A DNA stretch of 11,045 bases. It comes from Bacteroidetes bacterium UBA4408 (lineage in GTDB: Bacteria > Bacteroidota > Bacteroidia > UBA4408). The position numbers and the translations under genes were made by a program. Numbering within the stretch: the first letter of the stretch is position 1; each line of letters starts with the position of its first letter. Shown here piece by piece: positions 7,159 to 11,045 of the stretch. Where the stretch lies: assembly GCA_002389785.1 (NCBI GenBank), contig DGQS01000151.1:1-11045 (forward strand), in the 5' to 3' direction. Below the pieces are notes generated by a model that ran no database searches, was not told the origin of the DNA, and worked only from the letters and a program-made list of their open reading frames with translations.

Positions 7159-8166
7159 ATGAAGTATTATCTAAAAAATATTCTTCCCTTCCTATATGTT
7201 TCTGTTAAACTTGTTCAACAATTGCGAACTCAGCATCGCTATTTAAAACAAGAACTGGATCCTCATTTACTGCATGCACTGCAAAACAACGATGGTACTT
7301 TGGATGATACTGATTTTAAGAAAATAAGAAACTATTATGCCTTATTTGTAGTTGCGATAGTAGGCGAAAACTATTGTCGCTTACGTGGTTTAAAAATGAG
7401 CAGCCGAGAACGAAAAATACTAAGTTATCAAGGTGCTATGACCGGTTTATACGACGATTTTTTTGATCATGAAAATCGCGACAGTACACAGGTAAAAGAA
7501 ATGATGCGCGCTCCGTTTGATTTTAAGGCGCACAATTCTGCTGAAAAATTATTTCTTATTTTTTTACAAGAGGTTCATCGCAACCTAGAAGACAAAGCTC
7601 CTTTTGAGAACATTTTTAATGAAATTTATACCGTACAACTCGAAAGTAAAAAGCAACTAAATAGCCTATTGACAGCTTCTCAATTAAAACAAATCAGCGA
7701 AAAAAAAGGCGGTTGGTCGCATTTATTTTATCGTATTACCTTGAGCAATTCATTGGAAAAGGAGGAACAAACAGCACTTTTTGAATTGGGCAGTTTGCTG
7801 CAACAGGTGAACGATATTTTTGATGTTTGGAAAGATTTACAATCCGGAATTTCAACATTTGTTACTCAAGCAAACGATATTCACACACTTAAGGCTGACT
7901 TTGAGTTACAAATGAAAAAAGTGCAGCAACTACTATACAATTTGCCTTATAAAGCAACCCATAAAAGAGATTGTTTTTTTCAATTTATGATCTTAATAGG
8001 CATGGGTATAGTTGCATTAAATCAATACCTTGAATTACAAAAAAATAACAACGGAAGATTTGAAGCTGCTAATTTTACTCGAAAGCAACTGGTTTGCGAC
8101 ATGCAAAAAAAATCGAATCTTTTTAAACTAATGAAAGTTTGTCTAAGTTATAATTTCAACAAATAG
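7159..8166 (+). CDS. Divergent class I isoprenoid-synthase-fold enzyme
   Basis: This 335-residue, largely helical protein has the two metal-binding motifs of class I isoprenoid synthases. The first is DDFFD at 99-103 (GLYDDFFDHE), a match to DDxxD. The second is NDIFDVWKD at 218-226 (QQVNDIFDVWKDLQSG), arranged like the second aspartate motif of phytoene/squalene synthases and prenyltransferases. GGWSHLFYR (184-192) occupies the place of the helix with a conserved basic residue and LF in that fold. Such enzymes ionise a prenyl diphosphate with Mg2+, giving chain elongation, head-to-head coupling or cyclisation; which of these happens here cannot be told. No signal peptide is clear, though residues 1-20 and about 274-287 are hydrophobic. 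No carotenoid, hopanoid or quinone gene is adjacent. The start ATG lies 125 bp after rlmI and the gene ends with TAG. It is likely a stand-alone enzyme annotated elsewhere only as a class 1 isoprenoid biosynthesis enzyme. Confidence 0.72.
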   Translation: MKYYLKNILPFLYVSVKLVQQLRTQHRYLKQELDPHLLHALQNNDGTLDDTDFKKIRNYYALFVVAIVGENYCRLRGLKMSSRERKILSYQGAMTGLYDDFFDHENRDSTQVKEMMRAPFDFKAHNSAEKLFLIFLQEVHRNLEDKAPFENIFNEIYTVQLESKKQLNSLLTASQLKQISEKKGGWSHLFYRITLSNSLEKEEQTALFELGSLLQQVNDIFDVWKDLQSGISTFVTQANDIHTLKADFELQMKKVQQLLYNLPYKATHKRDCFFQFMILIGMGIVALNQYLELQKNNNGRFEAANFTRKQLVCDMQKKSNLFKLMKVCLSYNFNK

Positions 8167-8169
8167 CCA

Positions 8170-9939
8170 TTATCGGGAAAAGTTGTAAGCATACACTTTG
8201 CTGTTCCCCTTTTTATCTTCGACTTGTACCTTTAACTCATGTTTTCCGGGACCAATGCTTGAATCAAAAATATAATAGAGTAAGTTTGATTTAGCATCAC
8301 ATTGCATCAATATCCATTTTCCATCGATAGTACCTCGGTAAGACTTTATTCCTGACAAGGAATCATACATGCGAAAACGCAGCCATTTTACGGATGTAAT
8401 TTTTTTATTTGCAAATGCATTGATGGGTGCAAGTACCGGAGGTATAGTATCTACAGCAAGCGAAAAATTACCAAAGGTTTTAGTTTGCGTTTTAATGCCG
8501 CCAAAACTGGGATCCCACTCTCCTCCTTCCGAAACTCTTGCTCCACCGTTTAGTGAAACAATCACGGTTTTATTTTGATAACGAGCAACCAACTTCCTTG
8601 GCTTAATCGCAATTTCATACAGTGCTTGTACCGGTTCATCGTCACGATGCACGTGGTAAATTGGCGCAATTCCTTTAGTTGAATCACTCACATAAAATTC
8701 AAAATTAATATCGTTGTAAATCACATCTTTGGGCAATGAAATTTTAAAATCGTTGGTAGCAAAAGAATTGGGTTTGTTGTATAAGAACTTCTCTACCATA
8801 TTCTTAGGACGAGTCATTGGCGGAATGTACGGAGCTAATGCGGCACTCTTTACGTAAAATGAAACGGATTTGCTGTTGCCAAAAATATCTTTAGCTGTCA
8901 GTTTTATGAAGTGTGCCTTTGAATCAGTAAATAAAAAATAGCCTCGGTTTTTATGTACTTCATAAATCGGTAATTTATTGTTGGGAAGTAAATAACAACG
9001 TTGAATTATAATACCCTTGTTCTTTTTAGAAGGATAATCGATGTGTGCATTTACATACCGCCATTGATCGAATGAAAAGCTGTTAATCTTATGCAAATAA
9101 ATTTGTTCATTGTCTACAATCACTTCAACTGAATAGGTTCCATTTACATTTGTTCGCGCAACTTCGGTATCGAAGGTAGTTAAACCAAAACCAATAAATC
9201 CGTGTACCTTTATTGTATCTCCGGCTGCATAAGCCAAACCTGCATCCATTCCTTTTCGGGGAATCATAGAATAAAATGTGGAAGAACTCTTACCATCAAT
9301 AAATGATAACTCGTTCATTGGGTAAAGTGCAACCTTACTAATTACGGGTTTTACCGAATCCTTCACATCAAATCCAAACAGAAGTGGATTAATGGCAAAT
9401 TCCGTTTTTTCATCGCGCACTTCAAAGTGTAAATGAGGGCCTCTTGAACCTCCTGTATTTCCAGATAACGCAACAAATTCGCCTTGTTTAACCGGTAGCA
9501 TCTTTGGATCCAGTTTTACATCTACTTCAAAGGATTCGAGTTGATATTGCTGCTTTCGCAGATATGCTGTAATGGCCTCATTGTATGCGCTTAAATGTCC
9601 ATACACTGTAACATAACCATTAGGATGAGTAAGGTATAAAGCATTTCCATATCCTGCAGCTTGCACCTTAATACGCGACACATAGCCATCAGCCGGTGCT
9701 ACAATCGGCAATCCTTCACGATTCTCGGTTTTAAAATCAAGACCTGAATGAAAATGATTATTTCTTATTTCGCCAAAATTTCCGGCGAGTGTGAGAGGAA
9801 TTGTTAACGGTGAACGAAAATAATTTTTAGGATAAGTTACCGGTACTTGTTCATCCATTGCTTTATTTTCGGGCAATAGAAAAGGTTCGCCTAGTGCAAT
9901 TGAAACTAAAAATAAACTCAAAAATAAAACTATACGCAC
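8170..9939 (-). CDS. Secreted M23-family metallopeptidase with long beta-rich C-terminal region
   Basis: This is an M23 (LytM/lysostaphin-type) zinc endopeptidase, a family that cuts peptide cross-links in peptidoglycan. The start is GTG at 9939: an in-frame TAA lies two codons upstream and the next ATG (codon 28) would remove the signal peptide (RIVLFLSLFLVSIALG). The catalytic domain spans about 45-190. Zinc ligands are H64 and D68 (HSGLD) and H171 (HLHFE), with active-site H115 (YGHL) and H169, so it should be active. A roughly 20-residue insertion lies before KQGEFVALSGNTGG. Residues 195-589 are beta-rich. The last part (about 495-589), with DTIPPVL, DSLSGI, IDGKW and EDKKGN, looks like an Ig-like domain. 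The protein should be periplasmic or surface-exposed; no lipobox or obvious T9SS tail is seen. The gene converges on its left neighbour with 3 bp between stops. Confidence 0.92.
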   Translation of the reverse strand: MRIVLFLSLFLVSIALGEPFLLPENKAMDEQVPVTYPKNYFRSPLTIPLTLAGNFGEIRNNHFHSGLDFKTENREGLPIVAPADGYVSRIKVQAAGYGNALYLTHPNGYVTVYGHLSAYNEAITAYLRKQQYQLESFEVDVKLDPKMLPVKQGEFVALSGNTGGSRGPHLHFEVRDEKTEFAINPLLFGFDVKDSVKPVISKVALYPMNELSFIDGKSSSTFYSMIPRKGMDAGLAYAAGDTIKVHGFIGFGLTTFDTEVARTNVNGTYSVEVIVDNEQIYLHKINSFSFDQWRYVNAHIDYPSKKNKGIIIQRCYLLPNNKLPIYEVHKNRGYFLFTDSKAHFIKLTAKDIFGNSKSVSFYVKSAALAPYIPPMTRPKNMVEKFLYNKPNSFATNDFKISLPKDVIYNDINFEFYVSDSTKGIAPIYHVHRDDEPVQALYEIAIKPRKLVARYQNKTVIVSLNGGARVSEGGEWDPSFGGIKTQTKTFGNFSLAVDTIPPVLAPINAFANKKITSVKWLRFRMYDSLSGIKSYRGTIDGKWILMQCDAKSNLLYYIFDSSIGPGKHELKVQVEDKKGNSKVYAYNFSR

Positions 9940-9950
9940 TTTTTACCGAT

Positions 9951-10007
9951 TAATACTTTTTGTAAAATTAGCGTTCAATCTTTCGATTAAAATCTTTACA
10001 AGTATTA
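9951..10007. repeat. Long-range inverted repeat upstream of the M23 gene
   Basis: TAATACTT (9951-9958) and GTAAA (9962-9966), interrupted by three T, are complementary to TTTAC and AAGTATTA at 9995-10007. This gives 13 potential base pairs with a 3-nt bulge and a 28-nt loop. It lies between the M23 start and the upstream TPR gene stop. The stem is almost all A-T, so an RNA structure would be weak. Confidence 0.3.
9963..9991 (-). promoter_or_regulatory. Possible promoter of the M23 peptidase gene
   Basis: On the minus strand TTTA (9991-9988) and TAATTTTA (9970-9963) are 17 nt apart, and the second box lies 23 nt before the GTG start. This resembles the Bacteroidota TTTG-N17-23-TAnnTTTG promoter with A for G at each end. 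The same octamer precedes the cyclase gene, but it also occurs inside a coding region at 8070-8077, so it is weak evidence. Confidence 0.25.
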
Positions 10008-10035
10008 AATATTCACAAACAAAAGTTGATAGTGC

Positions 10036-10797
10036 TTAGCGTAATTTTGTCTGAAGTTCTTTGCATTTTTCATCGGCAGTTCTATCGTCGATGCTTACCG
10101 CCGATAAAGCCATTGCTTTACTTAACCAAATTTTAGCTTCGGCATTTTTACCCATTTCATAATAGGTATTGGCTAATTCATACTGATGCATTTTGTATTT
10201 GGGTTCGATGATTACTGCTTGAGTAAAACACTTTATAGCATCCTCATACGATCCTCCTGGTGGCACTCCTCCAAATAAAGTATTAATGGCCAGTTTCTCA
10301 ATAGAACTAAAACCGGCAATTGTACGATGCCAACGACCAAGGATGTGCCATGCTCCGGCATGTTTAGGATTTACTTTTAATGCCAAATCCAATTCCGATT
10401 TTATCAATTTTGCATTCGCAATTTTTTGTTTGGTACTTGCATTTTCATTTATTCTTCCTAATGCCAAAGCATAAACATAATGACCTTCAGCATCAGCAGA
10501 TGAAATTTTCAGGGCTTTACGCGCCAAATATTCAGCCGTTTTGTAATGATTCATTTGTTGATTTTCCGGCAATATTTTTCCATACCTGCTATAAAAAAAA
10601 CTAGCATTTTGCAAGTATTGAACATTGCTTGAATCAGCCTTTAACAATTGTTGAAATACGGCAATCCCGTCTTTGTAATTTAACTCCTTTTTATACTGCA
10701 TTCCCTTTGCCAATAGTTCATTTTTATCCTGGGCACGCATAACAAAAGTTGATAGCAGAAACACGCAAAGAAATAAGTAAACTGATTTTAAATTCAT
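10036..10797 (-). CDS. Secreted TPR protein resembling the RMDN (regulator of microtubule dynamics) family
   Basis: This 253-residue protein has a signal peptide (about 1-22, LFLCVFLLSTFVMRAQ) and then tetratricopeptide-like helices, so it is probably periplasmic. The first TPR lies at about 27-58. Residues about 105-253 follow the pattern of the eukaryotic RMDN/FAM82 proteins: KIANAKLIKSELDLAL (125-140), LNP-like VNPKHAGAWHILGRW (142-156), and the hallmark KLAINTLFGGVPPGGSYEDA (168-187). A last TPR (EPKYKMHQYELANTYYEMGK, 198-217) and a charged tail resembling the RMDN C-terminus follow. TPR proteins bind peptides or partners and no enzymatic residues are evident. The start ATG at 10797 is the only one giving a signal peptide. 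The M23 gene is 96 bp downstream on the same strand, so a shared envelope role is possible but unproven. Confidence 0.8.
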   Translation of the reverse strand: MNLKSVYLFLCVFLLSTFVMRAQDKNELLAKGMQYKKELNYKDGIAVFQQLLKADSSNVQYLQNASFFYSRYGKILPENQQMNHYKTAEYLARKALKISSADAEGHYVYALALGRINENASTKQKIANAKLIKSELDLALKVNPKHAGAWHILGRWHRTIAGFSSIEKLAINTLFGGVPPGGSYEDAIKCFTQAVIIEPKYKMHQYELANTYYEMGKNAEAKIWLSKAMALSAVSIDDRTADEKCKELQTKLR

Positions 10798-10889
10798 AAA
10801 ACTGCTTTTAAATTAGTGTCTTTATTTTCCTTTAACTTTACTAGGTAATTGGCTCAGATAAGGTAGATTAACCACCATGAGTAATAAAG
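10798..10889. other. Intergenic leader upstream of the RMDN-like gene
   Basis: The stretch of 92 bp separates the RMDN-like gene from the reading frame ending at 10890. I found no TAnnTTTG box, terminator hairpin or small gene in it. The RMDN-like gene's promoter must use a divergent sequence here or lie further upstream. Confidence 0.5.
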
Positions 10890-11045
10890 TTACTTGAATT
10901 CTAAACCATACTTGCGCATTTCTTTTCGATAAGTGCCATCTGTAGTATCGAGTCCATCACGCTTGTAGAGGATTCCTCCCCACTAGTGTTTTATCTTTTG
11001 ATATTCGATCTCTATGCCTCCTATAGTAACAAAAGTTCTATATTC
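10890..11045 (-). pseudogene. 3' end of an unidentified reading frame with an in-frame TAG (partial)
   Basis: The minus strand entering from the right edge is open in one frame only. It encodes EYRTFVTIGGIEIEYQKIKH, reaches TAG at 10985-10983, and continues in the same frame for 30 more sense codons to TAA at 10892-10890. The downstream peptide, including YKRDGLDTTDGTYRKEM and RKYGLEF, looks like real protein rather than random translation and has no start codon before its late ATG. I read this as a gene interrupted by a nonsense mutation. Alternatively the gene ends at the TAG and the rest is chance. I do not recognise the family. The 5' part lies outside the window. Confidence 0.35.

Noticed and set aside
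5653..9970. TAATTTTA octamer as a shared regulatory motif upstream of the cyclase, rlmI and M23 genes
   Set aside because: It also occurs inside a coding region at 8070-8077, and a few copies are expected by chance in 11 kb of AT-rich DNA; kept only as part of low-confidence promoter calls.
1..11045. CRISPR arrays, tRNA or rRNA genes, toxin-antitoxin pairs, phage genes
   Set aside because: None was found when reading both strands; intergenic regions are short and contain no regularly spaced repeats or cloverleaf sequences.

Overview
The window reads as ordinary chromosomal DNA of a member of the Bacteroidota (Flavobacteriia/Sphingobacteriia-like), though no genus can be named from it. The signs are strong AT richness, A/T-rich leaders without Shine-Dalgarno sequences, a TAnnTTTG-type promoter element in front of one gene, and gene types common in that phylum: a periplasmic TPR sensor cyclase, an M23 peptidase with a long beta-rich tail, and an IS3 element of the type with an A6G frameshift site.

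Layout, left to right. Positions 1-392 hold the 5' end of an IS3-family insertion sequence on the minus strand, with most of orfA and the frameshift heptamer; it is cut by the window edge. A terminator hairpin (400-436) separates it from the minus-strand genes ligA (NAD-dependent DNA ligase, 474-2486) and prmC (release-factor glutamine methyltransferase, 2571-3431). Next comes a membrane adenylate cyclase with a predicted periplasmic TPR sensor (3540-5609, minus). A divergent intergenic region of about 200 bp with two palindromic sites leads into an RlmI-type 23S rRNA cytosine methyltransferase (5816-7033, plus). A plus-strand gene for a divergent class I isoprenoid-synthase-fold protein (7159-8166) follows and converges, with only 3 bp between stop codons, on a secreted M23 metallopeptidase with a GTG start (8170-9939, minus). 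Upstream of that lies a secreted TPR protein resembling the eukaryotic RMDN family (10036-10797, minus). The right edge (10890-11045) carries the 3' end of an unidentified minus-strand reading frame with an in-frame TAG 30 codons before its final TAA, probably a decayed or truncated gene.

How the genes relate. Most of the window is housekeeping: DNA repair and replication (LigA), translation (PrmC, RlmI) and the cell envelope (M23 peptidase). The genes do not form one pathway. prmC and ligA are probably co-transcribed, and the RMDN-like gene and the M23 gene may be. I see no CRISPR array, tRNA, rRNA, prophage or defence module. The least ordinary items are the orphan isoprenoid-synthase-like enzyme with its operator-like leader, the TPR-sensor adenylate cyclase, the RMDN-like protein, and the interrupted reading frame at the right end. 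No clearly new multi-gene system is visible.
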